From the NCBI RefSeq assembly GCF_002140975.2, contig NZ_CP147247.1:3597001-3661000 (forward strand): a stretch of DNA of 64,000 nt, in the 5' to 3' direction. This DNA comes from Enterococcus sp. 9E7_DIV0242 (GTDB lineage Bacteria; Bacillota; Bacilli; Lactobacillales; Enterococcaceae). The position numbers were made by a program, and so were the translations under genes. The notes below the pieces were generated by a model. The model was given only the letters and a program-made list of their open reading frames with translations. It had not been told where the DNA came from and ran no database searches. Positions 47,877 to 55,084 of this stretch are shown here, in pieces (the stretch's first letter is position 1; each line of letters opens with the position of its first letter).

Positions 47877-48604
47877 AACAAAAAAAGGGCACTTCGTTGG
47901 TTGTGGGGCTGGTACTGTTATTCCTTTTCTGGCAGCTTTTAGTGATTATGACAAATAATCGTGCTGTTCCTGAGCCTCTTGCTACTTTAAAAACGGGCTG
48001 GGAAATGAAAGGACTGTTGCTTTTACACACTGGGGCGAGCAGCTTGCGAATTACCGTAGCTCTACTTCTATCATTGCTCATCGGTGTTCCTTTAGGGATC
48101 ATTTTTAGTCGCCGATCCTTAGCAAACAAGCTTTTAGGTCCTTTAATCTACTTTTTATATCCTTTGCCAAAGGTCGCTTTTTTACCGGTTTTCATGCTTT
48201 TTTTTGGTCTGGGGAATGTTTCAAAGATCTTATTGATTTTTTCAATCATTTCTATTCAGGTCATTGTGTCGATTCGAGACAGTGTGAATGAAATACCGGA
48301 AAGCTACTATCTTGTGATGAGAAACTACAACAGTAGCAAATCACAAGAACTAAAATTTTTAGTTTTACCGGCATTATTACCTGGACTGTTGTCCAGTCTG
48401 CGGATCAGTACAGGTATTTCATTGGCCTCGCTCTTTTTCGCAGAAAATTACAATACAACATATGGCCTGGGGTATCTAATTTTGAGTGCCTGGTCAAAGA
48501 TGGATTATGAAGAGATGTTTGCTGGCATTTTGATGATCGGGGTGCTGGGCTATCTCATGTTCAGCGGCTTTGATTATCTGGAACAACGTTTTTGTCGATA
48601 CTAG
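47873..48604 (+). CDS. ABC transporter permease (NMT1-type importer)
   Basis: 243 residues with five or six membrane segments. The permease loop is VNEIPESYYLVMRNYNSSKSQELKFLVLPALLP, matching SsuC/YtlD-like permeases. ATGA overlap with the ATPase gene indicates coupled translation. Together with the ATPase and lipoprotein it forms one importer of unknown specificity. Confidence 0.9.
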   Translation: MKQKKGTSLVVGLVLLFLFWQLLVIMTNNRAVPEPLATLKTGWEMKGLLLLHTGASSLRITVALLLSLLIGVPLGIIFSRRSLANKLLGPLIYFLYPLPKVAFLPVFMLFFGLGNVSKILLIFSIISIQVIVSIRDSVNEIPESYYLVMRNYNSSKSQELKFLVLPALLPGLLSSLRISTGISLASLFFAENYNTTYGLGYLILSAWSKMDYEEMFAGILMIGVLGYLMFSGFDYLEQRFCRY

Positions 48605-48649
48605 AATCGTGTAGAGTGTTGAATGGTAAAAAGGAGTAGACGGACTATT

Positions 48650-49320
48650 ATGAATATAATCTCATTATCAGAGACAGAACCTTCTCCCTATGAAATAGCA
48701 ATGTCAAATGGTCTGACTGCAGTGTTGATTACGACATTTGGGTTAAGTGCTACTAGCTTGGCCCAGACCGAAACACAAAAACAGCTGACTGTATTTGTAC
48801 TTGAAAAAGACCAAAGCTGTGTTGGGCGAGGAACGGTTGGTTTTGACCTATCTGAACTGAGCGTAGAACATAACTCGAATCCTACGCTCACCCTGTATCT
48901 AGACACGAATAAACGGTGGGCCAGAAGCAACTTCTTCGACAATAAGCTAAAATTCAGCAAAAATTTGTGAAGCAATTTTCGTGATTTCCATCTTATTGCT
49001 TGAAGCTTAACACTTCTGGCCCAACCTCGACCTTTGAACAGGACAAGAAATTTCTTGTGCAAGCATTATCAGCGGTCAAACAGGAAATTGGCTGGCAAAC
49101 GCTAGACTATGAGCCGACAAAAAATATTCTCTTTCCTATAGTCGATCAGCTGATCCTATTGGTCAATGAGCTGACGGAGGAAATGGTCGATAAAGAGGCT
49201 GGAATGGAGTGGATGGCAGCGGCAGAAATGCAAGATCCTGTGAGAGTAGAATTTCCGATTTGTGAGAAGCATCAACTATTTCTAAGCTTATATGGCTGTC
49301 ATGCTTGCAATGACAAATAA
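48650..49320 (+). pseudogene. Small uncharacterised gene interrupted by a family A repeat
   Basis: Two coding pieces belong together. The first, from ATG 48650 (starts MNIISLSETEPSPYEIAMSNG), runs to about 48858 (RGTVGFDLSEL). The second resumes about 49029 (TFEQDKKFLVQALSAVKQEIGW) and ends at 49320 (GCHACNDK). Between them lies a 170-bp family A repeat, and the two pieces are in different frames. The undisturbed protein would be about 165 residues. I do not recognise the family; no membrane segment is seen. Confidence 0.75.
48859..49028 (-). repeat. MITE-like dispersed repeat, family A, copy 3 (inside a gene)
   Basis: Read on the minus strand it begins GAGGTTGGGCCAGAAGTGTT and ends with CTTCTGGCCCACCGTTTATTC and a GAGCGTAG/CTACGCTC hairpin (48859-48866/48882-48889). 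The ends GGCCAGAAG and CTTCTGGCC form inverted repeats at 48916-48929 and 49011-49026. The hairpin occupies the place of the TGTGGGA/TCCCACA hairpin in the other copies but has a different stem. Confidence 0.8.
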
Positions 49321-49458
49321 ATCTGAACAAAAATTGTTCTTTGAAGACATATATCTGAGCTATTTTATAAGAAAAATAGCGAGTTTCATTTTTATTGCTA
49401 TGATATAATAAAGCTGTAATCATCGTGAGTAGTTTCAAATAGAAAAGGGGAAGTAAGA

Positions 49459-50133
49459 ATGAGGAAAAAGGTTGTTTGCCTTGTTGGTTTGGCGTTGTTT
49501 TTAACAGGCTGTACTCCGTTGAACGATAGACAGGATGAATCTGAACAGAAAAAAGAATCGTTGTTAGAGGTTTTTGATCAGGCTGTGGATGAGGCAAAGA
49601 AAGATTCCAGTGAAGCGAAAGAAAAGACCAAAGAATCGACAACTGCTTCAAGTAGTTCGACTGCAGAGACAGTGGAAAGCTCTGCACCGGCAACAGCGGT
49701 TCCGACAGAACCGACAATCGATAAAAACAGCTATCCATTTGGCGTATCGATGATGGATATCACTGCGACAGGAGTATTTTCAAAAACAGGGATGAATATC
49801 CCGCAGACAATCATGCTGTCTTTTGTTACTGAATCAAGTGGTACAGTTGCGTTAGTAAGCAACGGGGGACGAACAGAGTATTATACAGCGCAGTATAAAT
49901 TGATACCGACTACAGCTATTCGTGTGTTTTCTGCTGGGAGCAACGATGTTCGTACCGTGAATGTCAATACGGAAATCGTGATTGACTATCTGGCAGGCAG
50001 TCATGGTGGTTATGATGCCGGAAATTTTTACGTGTTTACCAACTCTAGTGGCACACTTTCCTTGGCAACACCTAATTACGCTGGAAATGTCATGGCAACG
50101 GAAAGTGATGTTATGTTGGAGTATTTACCTTAA
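49459..50133 (+). CDS. Putative lipoprotein
   Basis: 224 residues. Lipobox LFLTGC with the Cys at about residue 19, then a charged, Ser/Thr-rich linker to about 85. The folded part (about 90-224) is a compact beta-rich domain (YPFGVSMMDITATGVF, ETVVIDYLAGSHGGYDAGNFYVFTN-like pattern) that I do not recognise. AAAAGGGGAAG precedes the ATG and a strong terminator follows, so it is monocistronic. Surface-anchored, function unknown. Confidence 0.75.
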   Translation: MRKKVVCLVGLALFLTGCTPLNDRQDESEQKKESLLEVFDQAVDEAKKDSSEAKEKTKESTTASSSSTAETVESSAPATAVPTEPTIDKNSYPFGVSMMDITATGVFSKTGMNIPQTIMLSFVTESSGTVALVSNGGRTEYYTAQYKLIPTTAIRVFSAGSNDVRTVNVNTEIVIDYLAGSHGGYDAGNFYVFTNSSGTLSLATPNYAGNVMATESDVMLEYLP

Positions 50134-50147
50134 CTAAAGCTATGTTA

Positions 50148-50206
50148 AAAAAACTGAACTACCCGAAAGTTGTTTGCAAACTTTGAGTAGCTCAGTTTTT
50201 TATATA
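50148..50206. terminator. Terminator between convergent genes
   Basis: AAAACTGAACTAC pairs with GTAGCTCAGTTTT (one bulge), with an inner AAAGTT/AACTTT helix, A-run left and T-run right. Confidence 0.85.
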
Positions 50207-50219
50207 CTGTTTTTCGTTG

Positions 50220-50657
50220 TTAATCAATAATCAGCATATCATTTTCATCAAAGGACCAGTTCTTTCCATAAGCAACTTCCCAATAATAGCCGTCCAGGTC
50301 TCTGAAATAACCGCTATAGCCATCCCAGCCTTCAGGTTTTTCAGGTGATTTGACAATGTCACCCCCGTGTTGTTCGACAAGAGTAAAAAATTGATCTACT
50401 TCCTCTTTAGATTTCATATTGATTGCTAGTGTCATGCCGTTGAAACCGCCGGAACTGAGGGTAGGAGGATTTTCCTTATTGATATCTTCTGCTAAAAATT
50501 TCAAGGGAAAAAGCTCTAGCTTTGTTCCTTGTGTATCGAAAAATACGATTGGCGGAGCTTCTGCAGTTTCGTGAGTTTTGAAGCCCAGTGCACGGTAGAA
50601 TTTTAAGGCGCGTGCCATATCGCGAACGCCCAGACAAATCAGATTGATTCTATTCAT
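50220..50657 (-). CDS. VOC-family (glyoxalase/bleomycin-resistance fold) protein
   Basis: 145 residues, two beta-alpha-beta-beta-beta modules. Starts INLICLGVRDMARALKFYRALGF and ends with YSGYFRDLDGYYWEVAYGKNW, both typical of VOC proteins. Function could be metal-dependent lyase, dioxygenase or drug binding. GAGAGAAGGAAAT precedes the ATG. A second VOC gene lies 115 bp upstream on the same strand. Confidence 0.85.
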   Translation of the reverse strand: MNRINLICLGVRDMARALKFYRALGFKTHETAEAPPIVFFDTQGTKLELFPLKFLAEDINKENPPTLSSGGFNGMTLAINMKSKEEVDQFFTLVEQHGGDIVKSPEKPEGWDGYSGYFRDLDGYYWEVAYGKNWSFDENDMLIID

Positions 50658-50771
50658 TTCCTTCTCTCCTCGTTGTTTTTATGAAATAAAGAATGGTGCC
50701 TAAAAAATGTTTTTGAGACAGGTGACTATTCTTGAGATGGACTAGCTGCATTCGTGTTCTTTATTGTGTTT

Positions 50772-51179
50772 TTATATACTGGTTGCATCGTTCAGTTCAA
50801 ACAGGTTTCCTTCGGGATCCCTAAAATAGACACAGGTCATTTCCCACTCTTCGATAAACTGTGGCTCGCCTAAGAATTCTACCCCTGTGGCTTTCAAGCG
50901 TTGATAATCTTCTTCTAAATTGCTGGATGGAATCACCCCAACCACTGTATCCGGCTGTGATTGGTGTATGGGCTGTTTATAGCCGGCAAACATAGTCATA
51001 TTTTCGCCTGAGAAAATTGCAAAACAAGGCGGTGCATCATTAGCTATGGCAAATGACGTGTAAGGGCCGTTACGATCCCCCCAGACAGAAGCTAAACCTA
51101 GTTTCTCTGTATAGAAGTCGAAGCATGCGCCATAATTTTTTCTTACTAGAATACGCGTACTTAGTTTGTCAAAATGCAT
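50772..51179 (-). CDS. VOC-family protein
   Basis: 135 residues. STRILVRKNYGACFDFYTEKLGL and the C-terminal CVYFRDPEGNLFELND are standard VOC segments; the final Glu is a usual metal ligand. GGAGGTAAGAGA precedes the ATG on the minus strand. Substrate unknown. It is not closely similar to the downstream VOC gene. Confidence 0.85.
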   Translation of the reverse strand: MHFDKLSTRILVRKNYGACFDFYTEKLGLASVWGDRNGPYTSFAIANDAPPCFAIFSGENMTMFAGYKQPIHQSQPDTVVGVIPSSNLEEDYQRLKATGVEFLGEPQFIEEWEMTCVYFRDPEGNLFELNDATSI

Positions 51180-51530
51180 TCTCTTACCTCCGTTTTTTTA
51201 TTAGCTAATCAAAAAAGACGATTATGATGCTATTCTCTAGATAGAAGTTTTTTTGCATCACCTGATTTTGAAAACCTTTTCTTTTATGCTAACATAAAAA
51301 TTAAACCTTGAACAAGCGAACAGATAAAAATAGAAGAATGAAAAAAGAAAGAATTTTTTCAACTATTATGTTTAAAATGTTAAGTATATTTATATTAGAA
51401 AAGTATTGAAACGTTAATATAGTCTTAATAGCTGAAACTAGCTATTGCTTTCATGCGTGTTACAAAGTAGAATTTAATGGAAGTTGAAATTTTTATTAGT
51501 TGTTTTTTAGTAAAGCAAGGAGGAAATAGT
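51180..51530. other. AT-rich divergent intergenic region
   Basis: About 350 bases between a VOC gene and the LCP gene. A perfect TTTTATG-CTAA-CATAAAA inverted repeat is at 51282-51299. Several TATATT-like boxes occur near 51390 and could serve the LCP promoter. No ORF of note. Confidence 0.4.
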
Positions 51531-52463
51531 TTGTCAAAAGGGAAAAAAATAGTATTGATTGTTACAGGTGTTGTTGCGGTTTTGGTTATTGGAACAATGG
51601 CTATAGCTGCTAAACTGTATTCTGATATTTCAAAAACAGCCGCGAAAACGTATGAGACAGTTGAACGACAACAACCGGCGGAAACCAAAAGAGAAGAAGC
51701 CGCTGATTTACAGAAGAAGGATTCGTTTTCTGTTCTATTGATGGGGATCGATACAGGTGCAGATGGTCGTGTTGAAAAGGGCCGATCAGATACAATGATG
51801 GTCGCAACAGTCAATGCTGATGACAATAAAACAACAATCGTCAGTATTCCTAGAGATACGTATACAGAAATTGTTGGCTATGGTACCTCAGATAAAATCA
51901 ATCATGCTTATGCCTTTGGTGGAGCAGCAATGTCCATGGATACAGTTGAAAAAATGTTGAATATCCCAATCGATCATTATGTCTCTATCAATATGGAGGG
52001 ACTGAAAGAGCTTGTGGATGCAGTCGGCGGAATCAGTGTCAGCAATACATTGGAATTTACACAGGATGGCTATACCTTCAATGTGGGAAAAGTTGATTTA
52101 GATGGAGATCAAGCACTTTCTTATTCTCGTATGCGTTATGAGGACCCGAACGGGGACTACGGACGTCAGGAACGTCAAAGAAAAATCGTTGATGCGATTG
52201 TAAGAAAAATGCTGTCATTCTCTGGTGTTTCTCAGTATCAGGGCGTGTTAGATACTCTTAGTGAGCATGTGAAAACAGACTTGAGTTTTGATGATTTGAA
52301 AACTATTGCACTTGATTACCGCTCAGCTTTAGGGTCTGTTAAGCAGGATCAGTTGAAAGGTGACGGCTTCATGCAGGATGGTGTTTCTTATCAGGGTGTT
52401 AGCGCAGAAGAAATGCAGCGCGTTCAAACAGAACTGCAAGGACAACTTGGCTTAGCTGAATAA
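51531..52463 (+). CDS. LytR-CpsA-Psr (LCP) family cell-wall protein
   Basis: 310 residues. Short cytoplasmic N-terminus, one membrane helix (about 6-27), then the extracellular LCP domain: SVLLMGIDTGAD, GRSDTMMVATVN, IVSIPRDTY, KINHAYAFGG, and LSYSRMRYEDPNGDYGRQERQR. LCP enzymes transfer teichoic acids or polysaccharides from lipid carriers to peptidoglycan; the Asp/Arg residues for phosphate binding are present. The start is TTG at 51531 with AAGGAGG eight bases upstream. Confidence 0.93.
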   Translation: MSKGKKIVLIVTGVVAVLVIGTMAIAAKLYSDISKTAAKTYETVERQQPAETKREEAADLQKKDSFSVLLMGIDTGADGRVEKGRSDTMMVATVNADDNKTTIVSIPRDTYTEIVGYGTSDKINHAYAFGGAAMSMDTVEKMLNIPIDHYVSINMEGLKELVDAVGGISVSNTLEFTQDGYTFNVGKVDLDGDQALSYSRMRYEDPNGDYGRQERQRKIVDAIVRKMLSFSGVSQYQGVLDTLSEHVKTDLSFDDLKTIALDYRSALGSVKQDQLKGDGFMQDGVSYQGVSAEEMQRVQTELQGQLGLAE

Positions 52464-52473
52464 GGACCAAAAA

Positions 52474-52527
52474 GAATCAGGCTCTGACTCATGTTTCTAA
52501 CAACGTGCAGTCGAGTCTGATTTTATT
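52474..52527 (+). terminator. Probable terminator after the LCP gene
   Basis: An imperfect stem pairs AATCAGGCTCTGAC with GTCGAGTCTGATT, followed by TTATT. Confidence 0.55.
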
Positions 52528-52539
52528 CTTGCGCATAGT

Positions 52540-53253
52540 ATGCACGAACGCTTTTTGGAAATGCATGGTTTGACTAAAATTGAAAGAGATGTGAATGGTT
52601 TGACTATATTATTTATCATAGAAGATGGTCTTAAAACAACCTTCTATTTGTATGTACTGAGAGAGGGAAAGAAGAGACTGATACGATTTTCTCCGGATCT
52701 GTTACTCGCAGATGGGGAAAGCATGGCACAAAAATTTATCACATTATCGATGGAGGAGCTACTAGTCCTTTTTGAAAAACTAGCGAATCTGACCATCAAG
52801 AATTATGTTGTTGGCAGTAAAAAAGAAATTGTTGGATTTTTATTGCGTGAGGAACAGAGCATAACTATCAATAACTCGCAAGCCTTCGTTTATGAAGCTG
52901 AGGAAATTACCTTTAAGCAAGGTAAAATGGTTGCAGATAGACGGACATTAGAGGCGTTTATCAGTTATCAGGTAGATGAAGGGAATGCGCAGGGGATATA
53001 TGAAAGACAAGAGCATGTGTTGCGTTTGCTAAAAAATGATCTACTTCGTGATAAGCGAATTACTGCAATGCCTAAACGGTTTAATCAATTGAAAAAGCTG
53101 ATACGGACGAATATTGGTGTGTCAGACTTACTCAAATTTTTCAAAGCATATAAAGAGCGAGGGCAAGAAAAAACACAACGACTGACTGTATCTGCTGGAG
53201 AAGCAGCGCAGGATAGCTGGGTTAAGGAAATCAACCAGTTTTTGTCGGAATAA
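52540..53253 (+). CDS. Hypothetical protein
   Basis: 237 residues, soluble, mixed alpha/beta. The N-terminal half (GLTILFIIEDGLKTTFYLYVLREGKKRLIRF) looks like a beta-sheet-rich domain; the C-terminal third is Lys/Arg-rich and helical. No ribosome site stands out before the ATG at 52540; the ATG at 52561 is an alternative. No signal peptide. I do not recognise the family. It lies between the LCP terminator and a decayed DUF2809 gene. Confidence 0.6.
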   Translation: MHERFLEMHGLTKIERDVNGLTILFIIEDGLKTTFYLYVLREGKKRLIRFSPDLLLADGESMAQKFITLSMEELLVLFEKLANLTIKNYVVGSKKEIVGFLLREEQSITINNSQAFVYEAEEITFKQGKMVADRRTLEAFISYQVDEGNAQGIYERQEHVLRLLKNDLLRDKRITAMPKRFNQLKKLIRTNIGVSDLLKFFKAYKERGQEKTQRLTVSAGEAAQDSWVKEINQFLSE

Positions 53254-53349
53254 CATATGATTTGTATGGTTCTTAGATGATTTTTGTTGGGTAGAACGTT
53301 CTTCAACTTTGTTTGGTCCGTTATATGAGAAATAAAAAGGGGGGAGAAT

Positions 53350-53585
53350 ATGCAAGGAAGAAGTAGGAAGCGCTATGCTGTTTTGACGATTGTCGTGATG
53401 GTTTCAGGCCTACTCTCAAGAAAAGCAGTCTTTCTATTTCCGGAGGTTGTGACTACCTATCTAGGGGATGCACTGTGGGCATTGATGATTTTCTTTGGTC
53501 GGATATAGTTGCGTATACGCTTGGCACATTTGGTGGGGCGTTGATAGATAGGGGCTTGATTCGATTGGATAGGCGTAGAAAGTAA
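53350..53585 (+). pseudogene. DUF2809-family membrane protein gene, internally deleted and frameshifted
   Basis: GGGGGGAG precedes an ATG at 53350. The first frame gives 52 residues typical of the DUF2809 N-terminus (MVSGLLSRKAVFLFP, YLGDALWALMIFFG) and stops at TAG. The other frame resumes at once with SDIVAYTLGTFGGALIDRG, which matches the DUF2809 C-terminus. The intact family is about 120-130 residues; the central stretch (about 50) is missing. The simplest explanation is an out-of-frame internal deletion near 53500. Confidence 0.72.
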
Positions 53586-53594
53586 TGAGCTTTT

Positions 53595-53663
53595 AATTCA
53601 ATAAACACTTCCCAACAAACAGATAACAGTTTTTGTTGAGAAGCGTTTATTATTGAATTTTTG
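53595..53663. terminator. Bidirectional terminator
   Basis: AATTCAATAAACACTTC pairs with GAAGCGTTTATTATTGAATT (small bulges), continuing into CAACAAA/TTTGTTG. It overlaps the 3' end of the TetR-type gene on the minus strand. Confidence 0.75.
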
Positions 53664-54201
53664 TTGAAAGAATGGTTAAGATCATCGTAGCGACTTCTTT
53701 TGGTTCAAGATAGGAGTAATTTTTCAACCAATTTTCAATCAAACCGATCGTTCCATCCACGAAATAAGTAAAATACAGCTCTAATTTATCCGGCGAAGAA
53801 TCTCCGAAAATCAAAGCAAAATTCTCTAAAGCTTCAGGTTTGACCTTACTGAGCATCGAGCCGATCAGCCGACTGTCACTTTTACTGCTTAGAATAATTG
53901 TGCTGGCGTCCTTGTTCTCACTCAAAATCATAAGGATATTGACCAACCAACTGTCCAGCGCATTTTCCTGAATACGTATGTTTCCCATAATATCTTCAAT
54001 TAAATCATCCTCGATCCTTTGAAACAGATCATAAGGATCAGTATAATGTTTATAGAAGGTGCCACGGTTGATATCGGCGGCTTCACAGATTTCTTTAACT
54101 GTGATTTTTGCCAATTCTTTTGACTGTAAGATTTGAAGAAACTCTTCTCGAATCACTTTTTTGGTATACAGAGTTCGACGATTATTTGGCGTGCCGACCA
54201 T
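53650..54201 (-). CDS. TetR-family transcriptional regulator
   Basis: 183 residues. The N-terminal TetR helix-turn-helix is KITVKEICEAADINRGTFYKHYTDPYDLFQRI (about 33-65), followed by an all-helical ligand domain. It is divergent from an ABC exporter-type operon and likely represses it by binding the 8-bp inverted repeat between them. Similar TetR/ABC pairs respond to antimicrobial or envelope stress compounds. Confidence 0.87.
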   Translation of the reverse strand: MVGTPNNRRTLYTKKVIREEFLQILQSKELAKITVKEICEAADINRGTFYKHYTDPYDLFQRIEDDLIEDIMGNIRIQENALDSWLVNILMILSENKDASTIILSSKSDSRLIGSMLSKVKPEALENFALIFGDSSPDKLELYFTYFVDGTIGLIENWLKNYSYLEPKEVATMILTILSTKIQ

Positions 54202-54272
54202 ACTACCCCACCTTTCATCTTATTAAGTGTACATATTTTCATTTTCTGTTTATTTAATGACACAACGGACAA

Positions 54273-54310
54273 AATTGCGTCTTGCTCGAAAGTTACGCAA
54301 TTAGTATACT
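54273..54310 (+). promoter_or_regulatory. Promoter and candidate TetR-type operator of the ABC operon
   Basis: AATTGCGT (54273-54280) and its exact complement ACGCAATT (54295-54302) flank TTGCTC (54282-54287). A TATACT box (54305-54310) lies 17 bp beyond TTGCTC. The inverted repeat brackets the -35 box, as an operator for the divergent TetR-type protein would. Confidence 0.6.
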
Positions 54311-54370
54311 AACAACATGTTAAAAAATCAACATCATGTCTAGTTAATCAAAATCGAAAGAGGGATCACG

Positions 54371-55072
54371 ATGAGTTATGTTGAAGTAAAAAATGAATAT
54401 AGACGTTACAAGATGGGGGAAACCGAAATTGTAGCGAATAATGATATTACTTTCTCTGTAGAAAAAGGAGAACTGGCTGTTATTTTAGGACCAAGTGGTG
54501 CCGGAAAATCAACCGTTCTAAATATATTAGGCGGTATGGATTCCCCAGATGCTGGTCAGGTAATCATTGATGGAACAGATATCGCACAATTTTCTGATAA
54601 GCAGTTGACCGGATATCGGAGAACAGATGTCGGTTTTGTTTTTCAGTTTTATAATTTGGTCCCTAATCTAACAGCGAAAGAAAATGTAGAGCTGGCAACA
54701 GAAGTATCGCCAAATGCTCTGGACCCTGTTGAGGTGTTGACACAAGTAGGATTGGAGCATCGCTTGAATAATTTTCCATCCCAACTATCTGGGGGGGAAC
54801 AACAGCGGGTATCGATTGCGAGAGCACTGGCAAAAAATCCGAAACTATTGTTATGTGATGAACCGACAGGAGCCTTAGATTTCGAAACAGGGAAGCAAGT
54901 ACTTAAGCTATTGCAAAATGCCAGTAGAAAACAGGGCAACACAGTGCTTCTCATCACCCATAACTCTGCGATTGCTCCGATTGCAGATCGAGTGATCCAT
55001 ATCAATGACGCGAAAGTTCGTTCAATCGAAATCAATGAATCACCGATGTCGATCGACGATATCGTATGGTAA
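54371..55072 (+). CDS. ABC transporter ATP-binding protein (MacB/LolD type)
   Basis: 233 residues. Walker A GPSGAGKST, Q-loop FQFYNLVPN, signature LSGGEQQRVSIARAL, Walker B LLLCDEPTGALD, switch His in LITHNS. This subtype powers FtsX-like permeases that export or extract molecules mechanically. GAGGGATC precedes the ATG. It lies 12 bp before the large permease gene. Confidence 0.93.
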   Translation: MSYVEVKNEYRRYKMGETEIVANNDITFSVEKGELAVILGPSGAGKSTVLNILGGMDSPDAGQVIIDGTDIAQFSDKQLTGYRRTDVGFVFQFYNLVPNLTAKENVELATEVSPNALDPVEVLTQVGLEHRLNNFPSQLSGGEQQRVSIARALAKNPKLLLCDEPTGALDFETGKQVLKLLQNASRKQGNTVLLITHNSAIAPIADRVIHINDAKVRSIEINESPMSIDDIVW

Positions 55073-55084
55073 GGAGTCGTTTGA

